Positions 1 through 8,600 of a stretch of 17,490 bases of DNA are shown here, in pieces. The number at the start of each line of letters is the position of its first letter. The first letter of the stretch is position 1. The DNA is taken from positions 1-17,490 of the forward strand of contig JAEZCF010000006.1 of the NCBI GenBank assembly GCA_023430045.1, read 5' to 3'. The DNA comes from Pseudomonadota bacterium (GTDB taxonomy: Bacteria; Pseudomonadota; Gammaproteobacteria; Xanthomonadales; Xanthomonadaceae). A program made the translations under genes and the position numbers. The notes under the pieces were generated by a model. The model searched no databases. It was given only the letters and a program-made list of their open reading frames with translations, and was not told where the DNA came from.

Positions 1-141
1 CACCAGGGGAATGGCCTGGTAGAGCGGGTCCATGACCTGCTTGTAGAGCGTGACGACCAACGGTCGTCACCCACCAGGGGAATGACCGGGTAGAGCGGGT
101 CCATGACCCGCTTGAGGAGCGTGACGACCAACGGTCGTCAC
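1..141. repeat. Tandem SMAG-like (REP-type) palindromes, 71-nt period
   Basis: Two near-identical units, starting at 1 and at 72, repeat with a 71-nt period. Each unit carries two hairpins. The first is GTAG followed by AGCGGGTC, CAT, GACCTGCT (19-41) or GACCCGCT (90-112). The second has perfect 9-nt arms, GTGACGACC and GGTCGTCAC, around AAC (50-70 and 121-141). A GTAG also precedes the first of these second hairpins (43-46); in copy two it has decayed to GAGG. A GTAG head plus a short stem-loop is the known form of Stenotrophomonas SMAG elements. They probably act at the RNA or DNA level as REP-like structures upstream of the aldolase gene. The array may continue left of the window. Confidence 0.8.
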
Positions 142-229
142 CCGCCAGGCTACCGCGTCACCCACGAGGAACCATCCGCTGGAATCGTTTACAGGCCGCC
201 TGCACCGGGAGGTCACGTGCTGCGCGGGC

Positions 230-235
230 TATAAT
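230..235 (+). promoter_or_regulatory. Probable -10 box of the aldolase gene
   Basis: A perfect TATAAT lies 32 nt before the aldolase ATG, which would give a leader of about 26 nt. No good -35 hexamer is visible at the usual 16-18 nt upstream (GGGAGG region), so the promoter may be weak or activator-dependent. Confidence 0.55.
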
Positions 236-267
236 CGGTGTTTTCCCGCACCCGCCACAGGAAGTAC

Positions 268-1272
268 ATGAGCATCGAACAGCTGGCCGAAACCGCCCAG
301 GCCATGGTCGCCCCGGGCAAGGGCATCATCGCGATCGACGAATCCACCGGTACCATCGCCAAGCGCTTTGCCAGCGTCGGCATCGAGAACACCGAGGAAA
401 ACCGTCGCGCCTACCGCGAACTGCTGCTGACCACGCCGAAGCTCAACGAGCACATCTCCGGCGCGATCCTGTTCGACGAGACCATCCGCCAGTCCACGAA
501 GGATGGCGTGCCGTTCGCCAAGTACATGTCCGACAACGGCATGATTCCGGGCATCAAGGTCGACAAGGGCGCGCATCCGCTGGCCGGCTGCCCGGGCGAA
601 CTGGTCACCGAAGGCCTGGACGGCCTGCGTGAGCGCCTGCAGGAGTACTACAAGCTGGGTGCGCGCTTCGCCAAGTGGCGTGCGGTCATCAACATCGGCG
701 AGAGCATTCCGTCGGGTACCTGCATCGAATCCAACGCCCACGCCCTGGCGCGTTATGCCGCGCTGTGCCAGGAATGCGGCCTGGTGCCGATGGTCGAGCC
801 GGAAGTCATCATGGACGGCGACCACGACATCGAAACCTGCTACGAAGTCACCGAAGCCACCCTGCGCTCGCTGTTCGATGCGCTGTACCAGCAGAACGTA
901 CTGCTGGAAGGCACCATCCTGAAGGCTTCGATGGTCATCTCCGGCAAGGGTTGCGACGAGCAGGCAGATGTCGAGGAAGTGGCCGAATCCACCGTGATGT
1001 GCCTGAAGAGCACCGTGCCGGCGATCCTGCCGGGCGTGGTGTTCCTGTCCGGCGGCCAGAGCGATGAACAGTCCACCGCCCACCTCAACGCCATGAACCA
1101 GCTGGGCCAGCTGCCGTGGCCGCTGAGCTTCTCCTACGGCCGTGCCATGCAGCAGGCCGCCCTGAAGCTGTGGGCCAAGGACATGAAGGCCAACTTCTCT
1201 GCCGCGCAGAAGACCGTTTACGAGCGTGCGAAGGAAAATGGCCAGGCTGCCCTGGGCAAGTGGAACGGCTGA
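268..1272 (+). CDS. Class I fructose-1,6-bisphosphate aldolase
   Basis: Cytosolic glycolytic/gluconeogenic enzyme that reversibly cleaves fructose-1,6-bisphosphate to dihydroxyacetone phosphate and glyceraldehyde-3-phosphate by a Schiff-base mechanism. The 334-residue protein is of the eukaryotic-type class I family: the N-terminus reads GKGIIAIDEST around residues 17-27, K136 lies in AKWR, and the Schiff-base lysine is K219 in the motif LLEGTILK. The residues after this lysine are AS where animal enzymes have PN. Length is slightly short of the animal enzyme (about 360), mainly through a shorter C-terminus. The ATG at 268 is chosen because AGGAA precedes it by 4 nt and the protein aligns from there; an in-frame GTG at 238 overlaps the promoter. 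The gene is monocistronic, closed by a strong terminator. The symbol fda is sometimes used for this type. Confidence 0.95.
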   Translation: MSIEQLAETAQAMVAPGKGIIAIDESTGTIAKRFASVGIENTEENRRAYRELLLTTPKLNEHISGAILFDETIRQSTKDGVPFAKYMSDNGMIPGIKVDKGAHPLAGCPGELVTEGLDGLRERLQEYYKLGARFAKWRAVINIGESIPSGTCIESNAHALARYAALCQECGLVPMVEPEVIMDGDHDIETCYEVTEATLRSLFDALYQQNVLLEGTILKASMVISGKGCDEQADVEEVAESTVMCLKSTVPAILPGVVFLSGGQSDEQSTAHLNAMNQLGQLPWPLSFSYGRAMQQAALKLWAKDMKANFSAAQKTVYERAKENGQAALGKWNG

Positions 1273-1292
1273 TCCAGCCGCCATCGCTGCAA

Positions 1293-1326
1293 AGAAAGAC
1301 GCCGGCCAATGAGCCGGCGTCTTTCT
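1293..1326. terminator. Strong hairpin terminator, probably bidirectional
   Basis: A perfect 14-bp stem (AGAAAGACGCCGGC / GCCGGCGTCTTTCT) encloses the loop CAATGA, 20 nt after the aldolase stop. The AAAGA/TCTTT flanks give short T-tracts in both directions. It sits between the convergent aldolase (+) and macrodomain (-) genes and could serve both. Confidence 0.85.
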
Positions 1327-1376
1327 GTCCGGCCGCAGTTGCAGCTCCGGCCCGTGGGTGTGTCAGAACACGGACG

Positions 1377-1970
1377 TCAGAGTGCGGGCGCCGCCGCCGC
1401 GCCCGGCAACGGCAGTGCAAGGGCTGGGGCTTCTTCGACCGGTTGCCCGGCCGCCAGCAGGGCCTGCTGATAGGCCTTGAACGTAGCGCTGTTGTAGGCG
1501 ACCAGGATGATCCGGCGAGGTTGCCGGTGGCTGCGCTGCCACGCCACGGTTTCCGTGGCGGCGATCTGCGCCGCCTGGTACAGCGGATAGCCATACACGC
1601 CGCAGCTGATCGCCGGGAACGCGATGGACTGCACGTCCAGCTTTTCGGCCAACTGCAGCGATTTCCAGTAGCAGTTGGCCAGCAGTGCCGGTTCGTCGCG
1701 CTGGCCGTCGTGCCAGACCGGCCCTACGGTATGGAAGACGTATCGTGCCGGCAGTGCATGCGCGGCCGTGGCGATGACTTCACCGGTCGGGCAGCGAACG
1801 CCGGGGCGGCCCTGCGGCAGGCGTTCGCATTCTTCCAGCAGGGCAGGGCCTGCGGCGCGATGGATGGCTCCGTCCACGCCGCCTCCGCCCAGCAGGGATT
1901 CGTTGGCCGCGTTGACGATCGCATCCACCGCCAGGGTCGTTATGTCGCCCTGCCAAACCTCGATCTTCAT
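1377..1970 (-). CDS. Macrodomain ADP-ribose hydrolase (YmdB/MacroD type)
   Basis: Probable O-acetyl-ADP-ribose deacetylase or mono-ADP-ribosyl hydrolase. The 197-residue protein has the full macrodomain signature: GDIT at 8-11, NAAN at 20-23, GGGGVDGAIH at 28-37 (ADP-ribose-binding loop with D33), and SCGVYGYP at 122-129, the phosphate-binding loop. These are the hallmarks of the MacroD-type subclass. The domain ends near residue 170; about 25 Ala/Pro-rich residues follow that YmdB lacks and that look unstructured. The ATG at 1970 is preceded by AGGA at close spacing. The gene lies downstream of cysK on the same strand, separated by about 200 nt, so it probably has its own promoter. Whether the natural substrate is O-acetyl-ADP-ribose, ADP-ribosylated protein or ADP-ribosylated nucleic acid cannot be read from sequence. 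Confidence 0.9.
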   Translation of the reverse strand: MKIEVWQGDITTLAVDAIVNAANESLLGGGGVDGAIHRAAGPALLEECERLPQGRPGVRCPTGEVIATAAHALPARYVFHTVGPVWHDGQRDEPALLANCYWKSLQLAEKLDVQSIAFPAISCGVYGYPLYQAAQIAATETVAWQRSHRQPRRIILVAYNSATFKAYQQALLAAGQPVEEAPALALPLPGAAAAPAL

Positions 1971-2166
1971 GCGTCCTGACTCCTGGCTGTCGGTTGATGC
2001 GGTGCAACGTCCAGCGTTGCTTGAGCTACCCTACCCGGTAGCGCATGCATGCTGCGTCATGACCGTCTCACCCGTTGCGACCCGGGAGTGGCCGCGAGGG
2101 CCGGGCCCTGGTTGACCCGGGGCGCCTGCCCGCCAGCCAGTGGCCCGGCGCCCGGCTAGCCAGCGT
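1971..2166. other. Intergenic region between cysK end and macrodomain start
   Basis: This 196-nt spacer holds two adjacent small hairpins: GCAACG/CGTTGC at 2004-2020 and GCTACC/GGTAGC at 2025-2042. They are followed by the 10-bp palindrome GCATGCATGC at about 2043-2052. The hairpins lie in the presumed promoter or leader zone of the macrodomain gene. No stem with a T-tract is visible behind cysK, so its terminator is unclear. No small gene is seen. Confidence 0.4.
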
Positions 2167-3126
2167 TTACGGCAGCCCGGCCAGCCAGTCGTCGTCCGAA
2201 CCGTCGTTCACGTCGGCGAACAGGGGCGTGGAGAAGTAGCGTTCGCCGGTGTCAGGCAGCATCGCCAGGATCACCGAACCTGCTTCGGCGCGTTCGGCCA
2301 CCTGCAGCGCGCTGGCCACCGTGGCGCCGGCGGAAATGCCCACGAACAGGCCTTCTTCGGCGGCCAGCCGGCGGGCGGTGGCGATCGCGCGGTCATCGTC
2401 CACCGACAGCAGTTCATCCACCACGTCGCGGTTGAGCACGTCCGGCACGAAATCCGGGGTCCAGCCCTGGATCTTGTGCGGCTTCCAGTCGTCGCCCTTC
2501 AGCAGGGCCGCACCCGCCGGTTCGGTGGCGATGATGCGGGTCTGCGGCCGGGCCACCTTGAGCACTTCGCCTACCCCGGTCAGGGTACCGCCGGTGCCCC
2601 AGCCGCTGACGAAATAATCCAGGCGTCGTCCGGCGAAATCGCGCAGGATCTCCGCCGCCGTGGTGTTGCGGTGCCAGGCCGGGTTGGCCGGGTTGGCGAA
2701 CTGGCTTGCCAGGAACCAGCCGTGCTGTTCGGCCAGCTCGGCGGCCTTGCGTACCATGCCGCTGCCGCGCTCGGCGGCCGGCGTCAGGATCACTTTGGCG
2801 CCATAGGCGCGCATCAGCTTGCGGCGCTCCACGGAGAAGGTTTCCACCATGGTCGCGACGAATTTGTAGCCGCGGGCGGCCGCCACCATGGCCAGTGCGA
2901 CGCCGGTATTGCCGGATGTGGCTTCCACGATGGTGTCGCCGGGCTTGAGCAGGCCACGCTGCTCGGCGTCCAGGATGATCGCCAACGCCAGGCGGTCCTT
3001 CACCGAGCCGCCGGGATTGAACGATTCCACCTTGGCATACAGGGTGACGTGGTCCGGCGCCAGCCGCTGCAGCCGGACGATAGGGGTATTGCCGATGGTA
3101 TCCAGGATGGAGTCATACAGGGCCAT
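2167..3126 (-). CDS. cysK: Cysteine synthase A (O-acetylserine sulfhydrylase)
   Basis: PLP enzyme making L-cysteine from O-acetyl-L-serine and sulfide, the last step of assimilatory sulfate reduction; cytosolic. The 319 residues carry the fold-type II signature: PLP lysine K43 in NPGGSVKDR, the substrate loop TSGNTG at 70-75, the glycine-rich phosphate loop GWGTGGT at 175-181, GISAG at 263-267 with S265 facing the PLP ring nitrogen, and PDTGERYFST at 291-300. The length fits CysK better than CysM (about 300). The reading frame runs far upstream, but the ATG at 3126 is the start: GGAG lies about 9 nt before it and the protein begins with the family pattern MALYDSILDTIGNTP. It is divergent from a CysB-type regulator, which is the probable activator. 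Confidence 0.95.
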   Translation of the reverse strand: MALYDSILDTIGNTPIVRLQRLAPDHVTLYAKVESFNPGGSVKDRLALAIILDAEQRGLLKPGDTIVEATSGNTGVALAMVAAARGYKFVATMVETFSVERRKLMRAYGAKVILTPAAERGSGMVRKAAELAEQHGWFLASQFANPANPAWHRNTTAAEILRDFAGRRLDYFVSGWGTGGTLTGVGEVLKVARPQTRIIATEPAGAALLKGDDWKPHKIQGWTPDFVPDVLNRDVVDELLSVDDDRAIATARRLAAEEGLFVGISAGATVASALQVAERAEAGSVILAMLPDTGERYFSTPLFADVNDGSDDDWLAGLP

Positions 3127-3253
3127 GGGGGTGCTCCGGAACAGGGCCGCGGCAGAGGCGGCAGGGATGGGTGGACGAAGAGTGGATGGCTGCGTCCTGA
3201 CCGGTCGACCGTAGCGCTGCCATATGACAGCAGGAAATGACCAGATTCCCGTC

Positions 3254-3272
3254 ATAAACAACGTTTGGTTAT
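3254..3272. promoter_or_regulatory. Candidate LysR/CysB operator between cysK and cysB
   Basis: A 19-nt imperfect dyad, ATAA-N11-TTAT, with 14 of 19 positions symmetric. This is the spacing typical of LysR-family boxes. It lies in the 201-nt gap between divergent cysK and the cysB-like gene. Read towards cysK, it ends about 4 nt before a possible -35 position, followed by a weak -10 (TCATAT, plus-strand 3222-3227); this suits an activator-dependent promoter. Read the other way it overlaps TATAAG (3270-3275), a possible -10 of the regulator gene, which would give negative autoregulation. Binding is inferred. Confidence 0.45.
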
Positions 3273-3327
3273 AAGCTGGTGACGGCAATTGCCCTACAGT
3301 GACTTTTCCTCTTCCGGCCCTATCGCC

Positions 3328-4311
3328 ATGACGCTGACCCAGCTTCGCTACCTGGTGGCCATCGCCGACGCCGAGCTGAACATCACGCTCGCCGCATCGC
3401 GCGTGCACGCCACCCAGCCTGGCCTGTCCAAGCAGCTCAAGCAGCTGGAGGACGAGCTGGGATTCCTGCTGTTCGTACGCCGTGGGCGCAGCCTGGAATC
3501 GGTCACGCCGGCCGGCGTGGAGGTCATCAGCCGTGCCCGCGCCGTGCTGGCCGAGGCCAACAACATCCGCACCTATGCGGCCAACCAGCGCCGTGAGAGC
3601 CAGGGCCAGCTGGTGCTGACCACCACGCATACGCAGGCGCGCTTCGTGCTGCCACCAGCAGTTGCGCGCATCAAGCAGGCCTATCCGCAGGTCAGCGTGC
3701 ACCTGCAGCAGGCGGCGGAAAGCGATGCCCTGGACCTGCTCAGCCAGGGCGATGCGGACATCGCCATCATCAGCACCGCCGGCAGCGAGCCCAGCGCCGG
3801 CATCGCCGTACCGCTCTACCGCTGGCGACGGCTGGTGCTGGTGCCTAAAGGCCACGCCCTGGATCGGGCCGGTCGCGTTCCCGACCTTGCGGCGCTGGCG
3901 GCCCAGCCGTTGATCAGCTACGAATCCTCCACGCGTCCGGGGTCATCGCTGCAGCGTGCCTTCGCTTCGGCGGGGCTGGCGCCGGACATCGCGCTGACCG
4001 CGCTGGATGCGGATCTCATCAAGACCTACGTGCGCAGCGGTGTGGGCGTCGGCCTGCTGGCCGAAATGGCCGTCAGCGCGGCCGATCACGACCTGCGGGC
4101 CTGGGTGGCGCCGGAGCCGATCGACGAGTGCATTGCGTGGGCGGTGCTGCCACGCGACCGCGTGCTGCGTGATTACGCGCTGGAACTGGTTCATGTACTG
4201 GCGCCGCAGGTGGACCCGCGCGACCTGCGCCGGGTGCTGGACGGCAACCAGGAACCGGCGTGGCCCTTGCCGCCGACGTGGGAATCCCTGACCCAGACCA
4301 TCACGTCCTGA
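3328..4311 (+). CDS. cysB: CysB-type LysR-family transcriptional regulator
   Basis: LysR-type regulator of sulfur assimilation and cysteine synthesis; known CysB proteins act as tetramers that sense N-acetylserine/O-acetylserine. The 327 residues show an N-terminal winged helix-turn-helix (about 1-60, with ATQPGLSKQLKQLEDELG at 28-45) and a periplasmic-binding-like effector domain. Strong CysB marks are TTHTQAR at 99-105 (effector-binding threonines) and DADLIKTYVRSGVGVG at 227-242. Length matches E. coli CysB (324). The ATG at 3328 is chosen because the protein aligns with CysB from MTLTQLRYLV; no good Shine-Dalgarno sequence precedes it. An in-frame TTG at 3289 would add 13 residues unlike the family. 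Divergent cysK is the expected target. The related regulator Cbl is a less likely alternative. Confidence 0.9.
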   Translation: MTLTQLRYLVAIADAELNITLAASRVHATQPGLSKQLKQLEDELGFLLFVRRGRSLESVTPAGVEVISRARAVLAEANNIRTYAANQRRESQGQLVLTTTHTQARFVLPPAVARIKQAYPQVSVHLQQAAESDALDLLSQGDADIAIISTAGSEPSAGIAVPLYRWRRLVLVPKGHALDRAGRVPDLAALAAQPLISYESSTRPGSSLQRAFASAGLAPDIALTALDADLIKTYVRSGVGVGLLAEMAVSAADHDLRAWVAPEPIDECIAWAVLPRDRVLRDYALELVHVLAPQVDPRDLRRVLDGNQEPAWPLPPTWESLTQTITS

Positions 4312-4565
4312 CGGTGGCAGGTGGCCGGCCCGCCTGATGGTCCCGTGCAGCCGGACAGCGCCCGACGCCACGTGGGATGCCGGCCGGACCGGGCGAGGGG
4401 GCCGGACACACAGCGACACACGCCGACACGCTCGCCGGACCCCCCTGCACGGGAAGGGTTCCAGCCGCTACCACGGCGTCTGGGCAGCACGGTAAACGCT
4501 TGGCACATACGGCCTTCGCACGCTGCCGCCTACACTCGCGGGTCATGCCGAAGGCGGGATTTTTC
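4312..4565. other. Intergenic region upstream of the efflux operon
   Basis: This 254-nt stretch separates cysB from the efflux operon. It contains three 10-nt-spaced GACAC units (GACACAC at 4405 and 4415, GACACGC at 4425) and a -10-like TACACT at 4531-4536 without a clear -35. TTGGCA at 4500-4505 is too far away (25 nt). No obvious cysB terminator and no local TetR or LysR gene for the pump are present. Confidence 0.4.
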
Positions 4566-5699
4566 ATGTTGGTACGTATCGCAGCGGGCACGGTCATCGG
4601 ACTGGCCCTGGTTCTGACCGGTTGCAAGGGTGAAGCGGAGGCCGAGCGCCGTCAAACCGCCGATGTGCCGGTGACCGCGCAGGTCGTGGAACCGTCCGCG
4701 TGGAGCGATACGTTGCAGGCGCTGGGCACCGCCAAGGCACGTGAATCGGTCACCGTCACCGCCAAGGTCAGCGAGATCATCGAGCAGGTGCATTTCGAAA
4801 GCGGCCAGCAGGTCCGGGCCGGCGCGCCGCTGGTGACCCTGCGCGGCCAGGCCCAGCAGGCCGCACTCAGCCAGGCGCAGGCGACGTTCGCCGAAGCCGA
4901 CCAGCTCTACCGCCGGCAGCGCGAACTGGCGCAGCAGCGGCTGGTGGCCAGCGCCACCCTGGATACCCAGAAGGCCATCCGTGATTCGGCCGAGGCGCGG
5001 GTAGCTGAAATGCAGTCGGACATCGGCGACCGCAACGTGCGCGCGCCGTTTGCCGGTGTGCTCGGCATCCGCCAGGTCAGCCCGGGCTCGCTGGTCACGC
5101 CCACCACGCCCATCGCCACCCTGGACGACATCGAGCGCATGCACGTCGACTTCCAGGTGCCGGAAGCCGAGCTGGCCTCGCTGGCCAATGGCAACAAGGT
5201 GGAAGCCACCAGCGTGGCCTGGCCTGGACGGACCTTCGAAGGCGAGGTGACCACCATCGATGCCCGAGTGGATCCGGGCACCCGCGCAGTGACCGTGCGC
5301 GCCGATTTCCCCAATGGCGACCACGCGCTGCGGCCGGGCATGCTGCTGGACGTGCGTATCTACCGGCCCGAACGCCAGGCGCTGGTGGTGCCGGAAATCG
5401 CCGTTGTGCAGGTGGGTCGCGATACCTTCCTGTACCGCCTGAAGCCGGACAGCACGGTGGAACGCGTGGATGTGGTGACTGGTGCCCGCCGTGCCGGCGT
5501 GGTCGAACTCAAGCAGGGCATCAGCGCCGGCGACCGCATCATCGTCGATGGCACCGGCAAGCTGCGCCAGGGCCTGAAGGTGGACGCCCGCCCGGTGGCT
5601 CCGGTGGCAGCGCCGGAACCGGAAACCCTGCCGGCACCGCCCAGCGTGCCTGATGCGCCGGTCGGCACGGTTGTTCCGGCCGAGGGCCGCGGCGGATGA
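4566..5699 (+). CDS. RND efflux periplasmic adaptor lipoprotein (MFP/HlyD type)
   Basis: Membrane-fusion subunit of a tripartite drug efflux pump, linking the inner-membrane RND protein to an outer-membrane channel. From the ATG at 4566 the protein has 377 residues. A lipoprotein signal ends in the lipobox LTGC with C20 as the lipidated cysteine. Then come a biotinyl-lipoyl half (about 55-95), an alpha-helical hairpin rich in Ala, Gln and Arg (about 95-150), the second lipoyl half with RNVRAPFAGVLGIRQVSPG (156-174), and beta-barrel and membrane-proximal domains to about 340. A Pro/Ala-rich tail follows. An alternative ATG at 4545 adds seven residues; 4566 gives a normal signal length and has AAGGCGGGA upstream. 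Its stop overlaps the pump gene by 4 nt (ATGA), so the two are translationally coupled. Confidence 0.93.
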   Translation: MLVRIAAGTVIGLALVLTGCKGEAEAERRQTADVPVTAQVVEPSAWSDTLQALGTAKARESVTVTAKVSEIIEQVHFESGQQVRAGAPLVTLRGQAQQAALSQAQATFAEADQLYRRQRELAQQRLVASATLDTQKAIRDSAEARVAEMQSDIGDRNVRAPFAGVLGIRQVSPGSLVTPTTPIATLDDIERMHVDFQVPEAELASLANGNKVEATSVAWPGRTFEGEVTTIDARVDPGTRAVTVRADFPNGDHALRPGMLLDVRIYRPERQALVVPEIAVVQVGRDTFLYRLKPDSTVERVDVVTGARRAGVVELKQGISAGDRIIVDGTGKLRQGLKVDARPVAPVAAPEPETLPAPPSVPDAPVGTVVPAEGRGG

Positions 5700-8600
5700 A
5701 ACTTTCCAACACTTCCATCCAGCGGCCGGTATTCGCCGTGGTGATGAGCCTGCTGCTCATCGTGCTGGGTGTCATGTCGTTCACCCGCCTGACGCTGCGC
5801 GAGCTTCCGGCGATCGATCCGCCGATCGTCTCGGTATCGGTGGACTATACGGGCGCGTCGGCGGCGGTCATCGAAAGTCGCATCACCCAGGTGCTGGAAG
5901 ATGCACTGGCCGGCATCGAAGGCATCGACACCATCAACGCGCGCAGCTCCAATGGACGTGCGCAGGTCAGCATCGAGTTCACATCCAACCGCGACATCGA
6001 AGCGGCCGCCAATGATGTGCGCGATGCGGTCAGCCGCGTCGCCGACCGCATGCCTGAAGAAGCGCGTCCACCGGAGATCGCCAAGGTTGAAAGCGATGCC
6101 GACCCGATCATCTGGTTCAACATGGCCTCGTCCACGATGGACACGCTGGAGCTGAGCGATTACGCCGACCGCTACGTGGTCGACCGCTTCTCCAGCCTGG
6201 ACGGCGTGGCCCAGGTGCGCATCGGTGGCCGTCAGCGCTATGCCATGCGCATCTGGCTGGATCGCGACCAGCTGGCCGCGCGTGGACTGACCACCGGTGA
6301 CGTGGAAACCGCCCTGCGCAATGAAAACGTGGAGCTGCCGGCCGGTCGCATCGAATCGGCAGACCGCGATTTCACCCTGCGCGTGGAACGCAACTACGTC
6401 AAACCCGAAGACTTCGCGACGATTCCGCTCGGCAAGGGCAACGATGGCTACGTGGTGCGCATGGGCGACGTCGCGAAGATCGAGCTGGCCTCGGCCGAAC
6501 GCCGTGCGTATTACCGCAGCAATGGCGAACCGGGCGTCGGCCTGGGCATCGTCAAGACATCGACGGCCAATGCGCTGGACGTGGCACGTACCGCGCGTGC
6601 GGAGGCCGAGCGCGTGGCGCAGACGTTGCCGGAAGGCACGCAGATCTTCGTGGCCTTCGACAACACCACCTTCATCGAAGCGGCGGTGGACCGCGTCTAC
6701 GCCACGCTGGTGGAGGCCATGCTGCTGGTGCTGGCGGTGATCTGGCTGTTCCTCGGCAGCTTCCGTGCCGCGCTGATCCCGGCCGTCACCGTGCCGGTAT
6801 GCCTGGTGGCGGCATTCATCGCGCTGTATGCGTTCGATTTCTCCATCAACCTGCTCACCCTGCTGGCGCTGGTGCTGTGCATCGGCCTGGTGGTGGACGA
6901 TGCCATCGTGGTGGTGGAGAACGTGCAGCGCCGCATCGATCTGGGCGAACCGCCGCTGGTGGCGTCCAAACGCGGCACCGCGCAGGTGGCGTTCGCGGTC
7001 ATCGCCACCACCGCAGTGCTGGTGGCGGTATTCCTGCCGGTGGGTTTCCTGGAAGGCAATACCGGACGGTTGTTCCGCGAACTGGCGGTAGCGCTGGCAG
7101 CAGCCGTCGCGCTTTCGGCCTTCGTCGCCCTCACGCTGACACCGATGATGGCATCCAAGCTGCTCAAGCCGCATACCGGACATGCGCCGCGCGGCCTGCA
7201 TGGCTTCATCAACCGCCGGCTGGAAGCACTGTCCGCCAGCTACGGCCGGGTGCTGGAACGCCACGTGGACCGTACCTGGATCTACTTGGTGGTGATGGTC
7301 GCCGCGCTGCTGGCCAGCTGGCTGCTGATGCGCCACCTGCCTTCGGAACTGGCGCCGGCCGAAGACCGGGGTTCGTTCCAGATCATGATCGACGGCCCCG
7401 AAGGGGCAGGTTACGACTACACCGTGCAGCAGGTGCAGCAGGTGGAAGCGATGCTGGCCCCGCACGTGGGCGCGGACAAGACCATTGCGCGCGCCAACCC
7501 GCGGGTTCCCGGTGGCTGGGGCGCCAGCGAGGAAATGCATACCGGCCGCGTGAGCGTGTTCCTGCAGCCATGGCGGCAGCGCAGCGAAAGCACGCCGGAC
7601 GTGGCCAATGAACTGCAGCAGGAACTGGACACGATACGCGGCGTGCGCGTGCGTACCCAGGTCGGTGGTGGCCTGGTGCGCAGTGGCGGACAGCCGTTCC
7701 AGATCGTCCTGGGCGGCCCGGAATACGAAGAAATCGCGCAGTGGCGGGACCGTTTCCTGCTGCGCATGGCCGATAACCCGGGCCTGGTCGGCGCTGATTC
7801 GGATTACAAGGAAACCCGCCCGCAGATGCGCGTGAACATCGACCGCCAGCGCGCGGCGGACCTGGGCGTGTCGGTCACGGCGATCGGTTCGGCGCTGGAA
7901 ACCATGATGGGATCGCGGCGCGTCACCACCTTCGTGGACAACGGCGAAGAGTACGACGTGCTGGTGCAGGCCGGCCGCGAAGGCCGCGCCACGCCGGCCG
8001 ACCTGGCCGCCATCCGCGTGCGCGCCATCTCCGGCGAGCTGGTGCCGCTGTCCAATCTGGTGACGCTGAGCGAAGTGGCCGAAGCGGGCACCCTGAACCG
8101 CTTCAACCGGCTGCGCTCGATCACCATCAACGCGGGTCTGGCGCCGGGCTATCCGCTGGGCGAGGCCATCGCCTGGGCTCAGGATGTCGCCCGCGAAGAG
8201 CTGCCACAGCACGCGCAGATCAACTGGAAGGGTGAATCGCGTGAATACCAGAGTTCCGGCAGCGCGGTGCTGCTGACCTTCGCGATGGCACTGCTGGTGG
8301 TCTACCTGGTGCTTGCCGCGCAGTTTGAAAGCTTCATCCATCCACTGACCATCATGCTGACCGTGCCGCTGGGTGTGCTCGGTGCGCTGGTCGGCCTGTG
8401 GGTGAGCGGTGGCACGGTGAACCTGTTCAGCCAGATCGGCATCGTCATGCTGGTCGGCCTGGCGGCGAAGAACGGCATCTTGATCGTCGAATTCGCCAAC
8501 CAGCTGCGCGATGAAGGGCGCACCGTGCGTGAGGCGATCATCGAGTCCTCGCAGGTACGCCTGCGCCCGATCCTGATGACCTCGATCGCCACCGTGGTCG

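Noticed and set aside
1..141. CRISPR array
   Set aside because: Two imperfect 71-nt units made of internal palindromes, without distinct unique spacers; better explained as SMAG/REP elements.
2140..3240. 366-codon plus-strand frame opposite cysK
   Set aside because: Shadow of cysK, whose PLP motifs and start site are clear.
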